From NCBI GenBank assembly GCA_046304235.1, contig JBKCEW010000162.1, forward strand, positions 1 through 12,694: DNA of 12,694 nt, written 5' to 3'. Of the stretch, positions 6,793-12,694 are shown in pieces (position 1 is the stretch's first letter; every line of letters starts with the position of its first letter). Source of the DNA: CANHVK01 sp046304235. Lineage in GTDB: Bacteria > Bacteroidota > Bacteroidia > Flavobacteriales_D > Crocinitomicaceae. The position numbers and the translations under genes were made by a program. The notes under the pieces were generated by a model that had not been told where the DNA came from, did no database searches, and worked only from the letters and a program-made list of their open reading frames with translations.

Positions 6793-7230
6793 CTACCATT
6801 CGGGCAACGGAATGATTGACATCGTGTATTTAAAATTAGTACCCTCAATTGGCTCCAAAACCATTTTTTCATTTGAAAAAGTCGTAAAATTAAATGCCCA
6901 TTTTTTTTTACCTTTCCATAAATTTAACTTAGGCAACTTGTTTTCCCCTCTAATTAATTGATAATAAAAAATATCTCCTTTAGATTTTGCAAAATCTTTC
7001 CATTTCAATATTCTACACTTATTAGTTGAATAGAAAACAATTAAATCCCTTTCGTAAATTTCAGGTTGTTGGAAATCAAGTCCATTTTTAAATAGATGAT
7101 CTACTAACCAAACTTTTGAATTCCCATCAGACAAGGCACTATTTCCAAAAACAGGTCTGGTTTCTACATCCCACGAGCATGAACTACAAATAAATAACAA
7201 ACTAAAATAAAAATAGAATAAGAACTTCAT
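6793..7230 (-). CDS. Small putative lipoprotein, family not recognised
   Basis: 145 residues. The N-terminus MKFLFYFYFSLLFICSSC is a lipoprotein signal peptide with Cys18 as the likely lipidated residue. The mature part (about 127 residues) is rich in aromatic residues and predicted strands, including SKVWLVDHLF, RDLIVFYSTNKCRILKW, DIFYYQLIR, KKKWAFNFTTFSNEKMVLEP and KYTMSIIPLPEW. The alternation of Trp, Phe and charged residues would fit a small beta-barrel of lipocalin-like type, but that is a guess. Its ATG overlaps the stop of the upstream lipoprotein gene by one base (TAATG at 7228-7232), so the two are probably made together. It is the last gene of the run that begins with the PorG-like gene; no terminator hairpin is visible after it. 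Confidence 0.75.
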   Translation of the reverse strand: MKFLFYFYFSLLFICSSCSWDVETRPVFGNSALSDGNSKVWLVDHLFKNGLDFQQPEIYERDLIVFYSTNKCRILKWKDFAKSKGDIFYYQLIRGENKLPKLNLWKGKKKWAFNFTTFSNEKMVLEPIEGTNFKYTMSIIPLPEW

Positions 7231-7865
7231 TAAAACTCCATTCGATTATTTTTGATAATGGTTGATATAACCGTATTCATTGAGTCTTGAAATTGTGGCT
7301 TTATATCTGCGTCATTAATTTGTTCAATCTTCTTAAATACATAATGATTATTCTCCCATTGATACAAACAGTTATAAAAAATTATATCTCCAGGAGCAAC
7401 ATTATCATTAAATCGTAGAATTAAATCATGATGTTTTGTTTTAGAGCTTCGAGTTCCGATTAAATTTGCAACAAATCCATTTACCTTTACTAAAACACCT
7501 TTTTCTCTTTCAAAAACGAGTAATCTTCTCAATGGAAAATCATTTACTCGTGCTTTAATCTGAAGTAAAAATGCATGTTCTAATCTTTTGTTTTCTATAA
7601 AAGGGAAAAACCTAAAAAACTTTGGATTACAAGCTGGATCTAAATGGTTGTTTAAATCTCGTTGTGAAACATTACAAATCTCAAGTTCTTTGAGTAAATT
7701 AGGTTCGACTTGAGACGGAAAAGTTGTTTGATCAAAAAGAGTTTCAATATTCGTTTGATTGCCAATTTTATTTTTTTTTGTTGTACTATCTTTTACCGTA
7801 GTATCTTCGTGTTTACATGCAAAAAGGGTAACAAAAATTAAAATAAAACCGAAAATATTTTTCAT
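7230..7865 (-). CDS. Putative lipoprotein, family not recognised
   Basis: 211 residues from the ATG at 7865. An in-frame TTG at 7883 would overlap the previous gene and lengthen the signal peptide, so ATG is preferred. Signal peptide MKNIFGFILIFVTLFAC with lipidated Cys17, then a polar Thr/Lys/Asp linker (18-40). The mature domain has two cysteines (Cys64 in LEICN, Cys79 in DPACNP) that could pair in the periplasm, and a third, Cys166, in FYNCLYQW. Strand-rich segments are FLLQIKARV, RRLLVFEREKGVLVKVNGFV, LILRFNDNV and DIIFYNCLYQWENNHYVF, followed by a helical end. I recognise no named domain. The gene starts four bases after the GIN-protein gene and overlaps the next lipoprotein gene by one base, so a shared role at the envelope is a reasonable inference. 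Confidence 0.78.
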   Translation of the reverse strand: MKNIFGFILIFVTLFACKHEDTTVKDSTTKKNKIGNQTNIETLFDQTTFPSQVEPNLLKELEICNVSQRDLNNHLDPACNPKFFRFFPFIENKRLEHAFLLQIKARVNDFPLRRLLVFEREKGVLVKVNGFVANLIGTRSSKTKHHDLILRFNDNVAPGDIIFYNCLYQWENNHYVFKKIEQINDADIKPQFQDSMNTVISTIIKNNRMEF

Positions 7866-7869
7866 GATT

Positions 7870-8562
7870 TTATAATTTTTCAATGGTTCCGCCTAGGGTG
7901 ATTTTTTCTGTCAGGGTTCCATTCCCTCTATATTTTATTACCCCACCACTAAATACAGATGCATTTAATGTTTCCCTAAAATTAACTATTATATTTCCTC
8001 CCATACGAACTTTTACAACCCCGTTATTTGCTATAAAACTAATAGCATCTATGGTTCCTCCAGTAGTAACATTCCCAATAAATTGCTTAGCTGTACCAAC
8101 CAAAACAATATCGCCTCCTTGATCTATATTTGCTTCTGCAGATTCAACATCAAATTTACCAGTAACAACACCTCCTGCAAAAACATTTAAAGTAATCTTT
8201 GGGCTTTTAATTCGCATATTAGAAGCCATACTAATTCTTGCACCTTGTCTAGACTCTATCAAATCTAAATTTGGAACCTTTAAAACAATTACCATATCCA
8301 ATTCTTTTAAAGTAAGCCCTGTATATTTAATAATCATTTGGCTCCCCTTACTTACAAAAGCTATTTTTTCTGGATCAATATCTTGAGATTTAATTTTTAT
8401 TTCAGCAGAATATTGTTTACCCTCTTCCAATATAACTGGAATTCGACCTTGAACAATTAATTGCGTATAGTCTGATAAATTTTTCTTTATAATTTCATCA
8501 GCCTTTACATCAATCAAAGCGAAAGTTAACATAAATAGTATGAGAATATATCCTTTTATCAT
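7870..8562 (-). CDS. Secreted GIN-domain (DUF2807) protein
   Basis: 230 residues with a Sec signal peptide (about 1-21, cleavage near VKA-DE) and no lipobox. The mature protein fits the head GIN domain (DUF2807, often labelled putative auto-transporter adhesin). It has LIVQGRIPVILEEGKQYSAE near the start, the middle segment VPNLDLIESRQGARISMASN, and then a ladder of Gly-Gly turns at 130, 149, 168, 188, 206 and 224. These are 18-20 residues apart, as expected for successive rungs of a right-handed beta-solenoid. The family is widespread in Bacteroidota and its role is not established; the adhesin label is a database guess. Its ATG overlaps the TGA of the HMG-CoA lyase gene (TGATG at 8560-8564), and a lipoprotein gene begins four bases downstream. 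Confidence 0.88.
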   Translation of the reverse strand: MIKGYILILFMLTFALIDVKADEIIKKNLSDYTQLIVQGRIPVILEEGKQYSAEIKIKSQDIDPEKIAFVSKGSQMIIKYTGLTLKELDMVIVLKVPNLDLIESRQGARISMASNMRIKSPKITLNVFAGGVVTGKFDVESAEANIDQGGDIVLVGTAKQFIGNVTTGGTIDAISFIANNGVVKVRMGGNIIVNFRETLNASVFSGGVIKYRGNGTLTEKITLGGTIEKL

Positions 8563-9425
8563 CAGTTAAAAATCTTTGAACTAAAATTAAATGCATTATT
8601 AAAAGCTATCTTATCAATATTTGTACCAATATTTTTGGTATCCAACCACTCTAAAATTATCTCACTTGGCATATTCCCTGTCAATTTATCCTCAGCCATT
8701 GGACACCCCCCAAACCCCTTAATAGCACCATCAAATCTTCGACAACCAGCATTGTATGCAGCTTCTAAAATTTCTTTTGCTTTCTGAGGTATAACATGTA
8801 AATGCGCACTCAAATCTGTATCAAATGAATTTTTATTTAAATCAGTAAACACTTGAAAAACTAAATCTGGTGTAGCTATTCCAATTGTATCAGATAAAGC
8901 AATGGTTGAAATATTAAATTCTTTTGTCAAATTAGAAATATATTTAGCTAAAATATCTGGATTCCAATAATCACCATATGGATTTCCGAAACCCATTGAC
9001 AAATAAACAACAACCTTTTTCCCTTTTGTAGCTGAAAGATTAGCTATTTTTTCAAATTCAATGAATGAATCTTCTATTGATTTGTTTGTGTTTCTTAGTT
9101 GAAATGTATTTGATACAGACAAAGGATATCCCAGTGCGCTGATTTGTTCATATTGAACTGCTTGTTCAGCACCCTTTAAATTTGCTACAATAGTTAATAA
9201 TTCGGTTTTAGAAGCTGAAAATTGAATCTTATCTAAAACTTCAGCTGTATCTTTCATCTGAGGGATTGCCTTTGGTGAGACAAAACTTCCCACATCTAAT
9301 ACATCGAAATTACATTTTAATAATAGATTAATATATTCTACTTTTAAAGAAGTATCGATAAAATCAGACATCCCTTGCATTGCATCTCTAGGACATTCAA
9401 CCAACGTAACTCTTTCTTCGAACAT
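8562..9425 (-). CDS. Hydroxymethylglutaryl-CoA lyase
   Basis: 287 residues, a TIM-barrel enzyme of the HMGL-like family that splits HMG-CoA into acetyl-CoA and acetoacetate, the last step of leucine breakdown. Visible active-site parts: CPRDAMQGM (Arg13, Asp14, Gln17), SFVSPKAIPQM at 47-57, metal-binding His208 and His210 in SAHLHV, and the signature loop FGGCPMAEDKLTGN with catalytic Cys241 and Asn251. Differences from the human enzyme are Cys-Pro-Arg-Asp with Ala-Met after it, no Asp after the second metal His (HLHVIPQK against HCHDTYGQ), and one extra residue between the Cys and Asn. These seem usual for Bacteroidota homologues. The acyl-CoA genes of leucine breakdown are not nearby. It lies four bases after pyrD and overlaps the GIN gene by one base. 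Confidence 0.92.
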   Translation of the reverse strand: MFEERVTLVECPRDAMQGMSDFIDTSLKVEYINLLLKCNFDVLDVGSFVSPKAIPQMKDTAEVLDKIQFSASKTELLTIVANLKGAEQAVQYEQISALGYPLSVSNTFQLRNTNKSIEDSFIEFEKIANLSATKGKKVVVYLSMGFGNPYGDYWNPDILAKYISNLTKEFNISTIALSDTIGIATPDLVFQVFTDLNKNSFDTDLSAHLHVIPQKAKEILEAAYNAGCRRFDGAIKGFGGCPMAEDKLTGNMPSEIILEWLDTKNIGTNIDKIAFNNAFNFSSKIFN

Positions 9426-9429
9426 AACC

Positions 9430-10455
9430 CTATTTAATTAAGCTTTTGTTTATTCTTTTTATCAAAGAAGGACCTTCGTAAATAAATCCTGTATATAGTT
9501 GAATTAGCGAGGCGCCAGCATTTAATTTTTCATGAGCATCTTCAACACTGTGTATACCACCTACTCCAATAACGGGAAAAGCATTATTAGACTTTGATGT
9601 CAAATACCTAATTACTTCAGTAGATCTTTTAGTTAACGGTTTACCAGACAAACCGCCCGCTCCAATGTTTTCTAATTTTACCTTATCCATCATCAAACCC
9701 TCTCTTGAAATTGTTGTATTTGTTGCAATCACACCATCTATTCCAGAAACCTTAATAATATCGATAATATCATCTAATTGTCCATCAGTAAGATCTGGAG
9801 CTATTTTCAATAGAATAGGTTTGGGAGTTTGTTTTTTCCTATTTTCCTCAGATAAGGTTGATAATAATTTCAATAGTGGCTCTTTTTCTTGTAAATCTCT
9901 TAGTCCTGGTGTGTTTGGAGAAGATACATTTACAACAAAATAATCGACAACTTCAAAAAGAGTATTAAAACAGATGAGATAATCATTTACTGCATCCTCG
10001 TTTTCTGTCCACTTATTTTTTCCAATATTACCCCCTACAATTAAATTTCTTTCTCTATTCTTCAACCGATCATAACATACATCAACCCCCCCATTATTAA
10101 ACCCCATACGATTTATAATTGCTTGATCTTCTTTTAGCCTAAACAACCTAGGTAGTGGATTTCCTGGTTGTGATTTTGGAGTTACAGTACCTATTTCTAT
10201 GAAACCAAAACCACAAGAAAATAAATCGGTATATATTTTTGCATCTTTATCAAATCCAGCAGCCAATCCAACAGGATTTGGAAAATTTAATCCAAAAACC
10301 TTCCTCTCTAAAGAAGGATGTTTTACAGTATAAAAAGTTTTCCATAAAAACTTAATACCAGGAATTTTTAAAATTACATGAAGAAAGTTTGCTGTAATGT
10401 AGTGAGCTCTTTCAGGTTGAAATAAAAATAGGATGCCTCTAAAAAAAGAATACAT
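9430..10455 (-). CDS. pyrD: Dihydroorotate dehydrogenase (quinone), class 2 PyrD
   Basis: 341 residues, the usual class 2 length. It oxidises dihydroorotate to orotate in pyrimidine synthesis and passes electrons through FMN to membrane quinone. Residues 1-44 form the amphipathic and hydrophobic N-terminal extension (FFRGILFLFQPERAHYITAN) that docks on the inner membrane and makes the quinone tunnel, a mark of class 2. Core motifs: GLAAGFDKDAK (63-73), IEIGTVTPKSQPGNPLPRLF, NRMGFNNGG (115-123), NVSSPNTPGLRDLQ with catalytic Ser179, Asn176 and Asn181, LLKIAPD, ATNTT, GGLSGKPL and VIGVGGI with phosphate-binding glycines. It follows the PorG-like gene by 12 bases and precedes the HMG-CoA lyase gene by four. 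The link with those neighbours is by shared transcription; no common pathway is evident. Confidence 0.97.
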   Translation of the reverse strand: MYSFFRGILFLFQPERAHYITANFLHVILKIPGIKFLWKTFYTVKHPSLERKVFGLNFPNPVGLAAGFDKDAKIYTDLFSCGFGFIEIGTVTPKSQPGNPLPRLFRLKEDQAIINRMGFNNGGVDVCYDRLKNRERNLIVGGNIGKNKWTENEDAVNDYLICFNTLFEVVDYFVVNVSSPNTPGLRDLQEKEPLLKLLSTLSEENRKKQTPKPILLKIAPDLTDGQLDDIIDIIKVSGIDGVIATNTTISREGLMMDKVKLENIGAGGLSGKPLTKRSTEVIRYLTSKSNNAFPVIGVGGIHSVEDAHEKLNAGASLIQLYTGFIYEGPSLIKRINKSLIK

Positions 10456-10467
10456 ATTATCAAATTA

Positions 10468-11433
10468 TTAGAATTTAGCACGCATTCCTTTCCATTTAAG
10501 CTGAGGCCTTCTTGGACTGCTAACTTTATAAGTGATATTTCGTGCAAAAATAAAATTAGCATATAAATAAGCATCTTTATTACGAGCATCACCCCTTTGT
10601 TGACCATTAGCAAACCAAGCCTTATATTGTTCTGTTTGAGCAGGATTACTTAAATATGCAGATTCTTTACCATATTTTTCCAATAGTAAATCTGTATCAA
10701 AACCAGTGGTTGAAACATCATCCATATAATCAGTAAACGTCTTGAAATAGGTTAATTCAATACCAACACGCCACATCCTTGTCAATCCAAATCTCATACC
10801 AATACCAGAAGGTATAATAACAGTAACAGGTAAATATTCTTTTGGCCTACCAGGAAAACCCTGTCCTTCAGTCCTTAAAGGCCTTAAAGATAACCATTGA
10901 CCTTCGTAATTTCCTTTAGGATTAAAATAAGTTACACCAATTCCTGAAAAAACATAAATCTGTTCGTTATTATTTTTCTTACCTTTTAATCCTTTAAAAT
11001 TATATTTATGACCAAATGACTCTTTAAAATAGAGCATCATTTCAAATCTTTGATAAATTGAAACTATGGTAGATTTAAAATTTAAATTTCGTGCATTTCT
11101 TGCAGTCTCAAGGGTTAATTTATCATCTCCTTTAACAGAACCAATACTTGCGATAGTAGATGTTGCAAAATATGGCTTAAAACGATACCTGTAAGAAAAA
11201 CCAACATTGAAAGTAGTTGATTTCAAATCTAAATCGGCCATAGAATAGTCTTTTCCAACAATATCTCTACCACCTAACTCACCTAGAAACCCTGTTGGAC
11301 CAACATTTAGAATTAATTCTTTTTTGTTTCGTCGCCAATTTTTAGTAGAGTTGAAGTTTGTTGTTTGAGATTCAACAAATTCACTCACCAATACGGCAAC
11401 AATCAGAAACAAAAACTTAGAAACATTAGTCAT
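10468..11433 (-). CDS. Outer-membrane beta-barrel protein, DUF6089/PorG-like
   Basis: 321 residues from ATG 11433. Upstream in-frame starts are ATG 11451 and TTG 11454, but ATG 11433 gives a neat signal peptide (MTNVSKFLFLIVAVLVSEFV, cleavage near ESQ-TTN), and the promoter-like box upstream leaves it a leader of about 25 bases. The mature protein is a run of amphipathic strands with DUF6089 marks: GPTGFLGELGGRD (45-57), FSYRYRFKPYFA, the Arg-Asn-Leu-x-Phe-x-Ser segment at 115-121, SGIGVTYFNPKGNYEGQWLS, IPSGIGMRFGL, the strongly typical TDYMDDVSTTGFD (234-246), and QRGDARNKDAYLY. This family includes PorG, an outer-membrane part of the type IX secretion system that works with lipoprotein PorK (GldK). 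Whether this copy is PorG or a paralogue cannot be told from the window. No other type IX gene lies beside it. Confidence 0.82.
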   Translation of the reverse strand: MTNVSKFLFLIVAVLVSEFVESQTTNFNSTKNWRRNKKELILNVGPTGFLGELGGRDIVGKDYSMADLDLKSTTFNVGFSYRYRFKPYFATSTIASIGSVKGDDKLTLETARNARNLNFKSTIVSIYQRFEMMLYFKESFGHKYNFKGLKGKKNNNEQIYVFSGIGVTYFNPKGNYEGQWLSLRPLRTEGQGFPGRPKEYLPVTVIIPSGIGMRFGLTRMWRVGIELTYFKTFTDYMDDVSTTGFDTDLLLEKYGKESAYLSNPAQTEQYKAWFANGQQRGDARNKDAYLYANFIFARNITYKVSSPRRPQLKWKGMRAKF

Positions 11434-11464
11434 AACAAATAAATGAACCATCAACTATAACCAA

Positions 11465-11472
11465 CAAATATA
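11465..11472 (-). promoter_or_regulatory. Promoter -7 box upstream of the PorG-like gene
   Basis: The minus strand reads TATATTTG, an exact match to the Bacteroidota consensus TAnnTTTG. No TTG stands at the expected 19-23 bases further upstream; an AT-rich inverted repeat TCTTA-tat-TAAGA (11483-11495) and an A-tract lie there. If used, transcription would start near 11458 and serve the PorG-like gene, pyrD and the genes behind them. Confidence 0.42.
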
Positions 11473-11521
11473 TCATTTTTTTTCTTATATTAAGATAGAA
11501 TATGAAATCAAATCAATTAAA

Positions 11522-12403
11522 TCAATTTGGCTCCCAACAAATGATACGTTTATCATCTCCAGCAGAAATCAAATGAGAATTAAAAACTAAAATATCATTT
11601 ACAGAATGAGTATGTCCACCTAATTTTCGATCTAACTTTGTTATGAAATCCAGATTACTGATATTCCAAACTTTACTCGTTTTATCTCTGCTAGTTGAAA
11701 TCAAGATGTTTTTGGCTACACTTAGCTTATAGATAGAATCTTTGTGGGCTGGTAGCATAAATATTTCTTTAAAATTGTTTAAGGTCCAAGTTCTTATAAA
11801 CCCGTCTTTACCAGCAGAAAATAGAACATTCTGTTTCAAATTACTATAAGCTAATGCAAGACAACCTTTATCATGAGCGTCAAATATGAATTCCAAATTG
11901 TAATACTTATTATCTAACACCCTTATTTTTCCATCTTGCGATCCAATGATAACTTTACTGTGTTCATTCAACACTAAAATAGAACGAATTTTTCCACCAT
12001 CAAATGGAAGAGTTAACAAAAGCGACCAATCATTTGTATTCCATACAGATAAAGTCCCATCTGCATCTCCCACATACATTCTATTGTTTAACTCATCAAA
12101 TTGGATTTCAAAAATGGCAGATTTATGGTATTTTATATATTTCTCCTCAGATTTATTTTTAGTATTAATGACATGTATGTCTCCAGCACTTGAACCAATG
12201 ATCAAATTATTTTTTAATGAAAAAAAATTGATTTTATATACAGAAGATTCGCATTTAATAGCAAAAGAATCTTGCCTTCCTGTAATAGGATCCCATCTTG
12301 TCACAAATTTGTCAGCAGAAGCAGAATAAATAAAGTTTTGATCACTAGTTAAACTGAAAACAGCTCCTAAATGCTCTTTTATTTCAAATTTTTTCTTGTA
12401 CAT
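11522..12403 (-). CDS. WD40 repeat protein, seven-bladed beta-propeller
   Basis: 293 residues, no signal peptide, so probably cytoplasmic. Seven WD repeats can be counted, ending near residues 39, 80, 122, 164, 207, 247 and 291. Each closes with an Asp-Gly/Lys turn and a short strand: SADKFVTRWD, SSAGDIHVIN, GDADGTLSVWN, GSQDGKIRVLD, AGKDGFIRTWT, TSRDKTSKVWN and AGDDKRIICWE. His-x(n)-Asp pairs (AHDKG, AHKDS, HTHSV) match the structural tetrad. The length equals one complete propeller, with no added catalytic domain, so the protein is probably a scaffold for protein contacts. Its ATG is two bases after the stop of the small acidic-tailed gene, which implies co-translation and a possible partner. 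The intergenic region after it carries the promoter-like box for the next run. Confidence 0.93.
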   Translation of the reverse strand: MYKKKFEIKEHLGAVFSLTSDQNFIYSASADKFVTRWDPITGRQDSFAIKCESSVYKINFFSLKNNLIIGSSAGDIHVINTKNKSEEKYIKYHKSAIFEIQFDELNNRMYVGDADGTLSVWNTNDWSLLLTLPFDGGKIRSILVLNEHSKVIIGSQDGKIRVLDNKYYNLEFIFDAHDKGCLALAYSNLKQNVLFSAGKDGFIRTWTLNNFKEIFMLPAHKDSIYKLSVAKNILISTSRDKTSKVWNISNLDFITKLDRKLGGHTHSVNDILVFNSHLISAGDDKRIICWEPN

Positions 12404-12405
12404 AA

Positions 12406-12694
12406 CTATACAAGTTCTTCTTCTTCCTCATCTGACTGAACTTGTTTTAAACGTTCAGCATAATCTTTAGGTAAATAGTCAAAGAAAGTATCACCTCGCA
12501 AACCTAAGCGTAAACACTCCAAAGGTATCACTTCATTAGGCGCTATATTTCCTAAATTAACATTAGCACCAAATAATTTTACAAACCAAACTTGTTGATT
12601 TTTTTGAGGAGCTTCCCATAATATATTCTCAGGCTTTACCTTGGCAATGATTTTATTAATCAACAAAGTATGAGCTGAGCCATTTGGTCTAAAA
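12406..12694 (-). CDS. Small acidic-tailed protein, family not recognised (5' end outside the window)
   Basis: The frame is open to the right edge of the window with no stop and no ATG, so the N-terminus lies beyond. A TTG at 12666 is the only in-frame alternative start seen, and it is unlikely because the frame continues upstream with sensible residues (FRPNGSAHT). The visible 96 residues have a helix-strand start (LLINKIIAKVKPENILWEAP), then QQVWFVKLFGANVNLGNIAP, GLRGDTFFDYLPKDYAERL and an acidic end (SDEEEEELV). There is no membrane segment in the visible part. I do not recognise the family. The stop TAG is two bases before the WD40 gene, the only contextual clue. Confidence 0.7.
   Translation of the reverse strand, partial: FRPNGSAHTLLINKIIAKVKPENILWEAPQKNQQVWFVKLFGANVNLGNIAPNEVIPLECLRLGLRGDTFFDYLPKDYAERLKQVQSDEEEEELV

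Noticed and set aside
7883..8122. Plus-strand open frame inside the GIN-domain gene
   Set aside because: It lies wholly opposite a convincing gene with regular repeats and shows no protein motif.
9665..9943. Plus-strand open frame inside pyrD
   Set aside because: It is antisense to a highly conserved enzyme and has no recognisable domain.
11353..11382. Inverted repeat TTTGTTG/CAACAAA in the 5' part of the PorG-like gene
   Set aside because: It falls within coding sequence for a Gln-Thr-Thr-Asn stretch and is explained by codon choice in AT-rich DNA.
11946..12329. 127-codon plus-strand open frame inside the WD40 gene
   Set aside because: It is opposite seven clear WD repeats, and its product has no family features.
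1..12694. Search for a defence island, prophage, insertion sequence, CRISPR array or RNA gene
   Set aside because: No transposase, integrase, nuclease, toxin-antitoxin pair, terminal repeats, spaced repeats or tRNA-like cloverleaf was seen; the region reads as stable core chromosome.

Overview
The window looks like ordinary chromosomal DNA from a free-living member of the Bacteroidota, most likely order Flavobacteriales (perhaps near Crocinitomicaceae; the family is a guess). The grounds are strong AT richness, almost no Shine-Dalgarno sequences, a promoter -7 box matching TAnnTTTG, lipoproteins with short Cys lipoboxes, and families typical of that phylum: GIN-domain protein, DUF6089/PorG-like barrel, DUF4268, short SerA without ACT domain, and S16 with a long acidic tail. 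No tRNA, rRNA, CRISPR array, insertion sequence or phage gene was seen. Coding density is very high: the longest gene-free stretch is about 149 bases (6175-6323), so no stretch over 300 bases needs separate comment.

Left part, plus strand (1-2911): the 3' end of a TraB/GumN-family gene overlaps by one base an FKBP-type prolyl isomerase lipoprotein gene. The serine pair serC-serA follows, 11 bases apart, and closes with a strong hairpin terminator. Together serC and serA turn 3-phosphoglycerate into phosphoserine; serB is not in the window.

Middle, minus strand (2913-6174): rpsP, rimM and a trmN6-like tRNA methyltransferase form a compact translation-related operon. It has a probable promoter upstream of rpsP and is followed by a surface lipoprotein with three fibronectin-like repeats and a C-terminal DUF1566-like domain. 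A divergent plus-strand gene for a DUF4268 protein (6324-6788) shares the upstream region of rpsP and ends four bases from a converging minus-strand gene.

Right part, minus strand (12694 down to 6793): a partial small acidic-tailed protein and a seven-blade WD40 protein form one pair. A promoter-like TATATTTG box then precedes a tightly packed run: PorG-like outer-membrane barrel, pyrD (quinone-linked dihydroorotate dehydrogenase), HMG-CoA lyase, GIN-domain protein, and two lipoproteins of no recognised family. Junctions in this run are one-base overlaps or gaps of 4 to 12 bases, so it is probably one transcript mixing metabolism with cell-envelope proteins.

I found no clear new defence, mobile or biosynthetic system. 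The best candidates for something undescribed are the GIN-protein/lipoprotein/lipoprotein chain (6793-8562) and the WD40 protein with its small partner (11522-12694). Starts were moved from upstream TTG codons to ATG codons in three genes (at 4337, 7865 and 11433), because this gives cleaner signal peptides.
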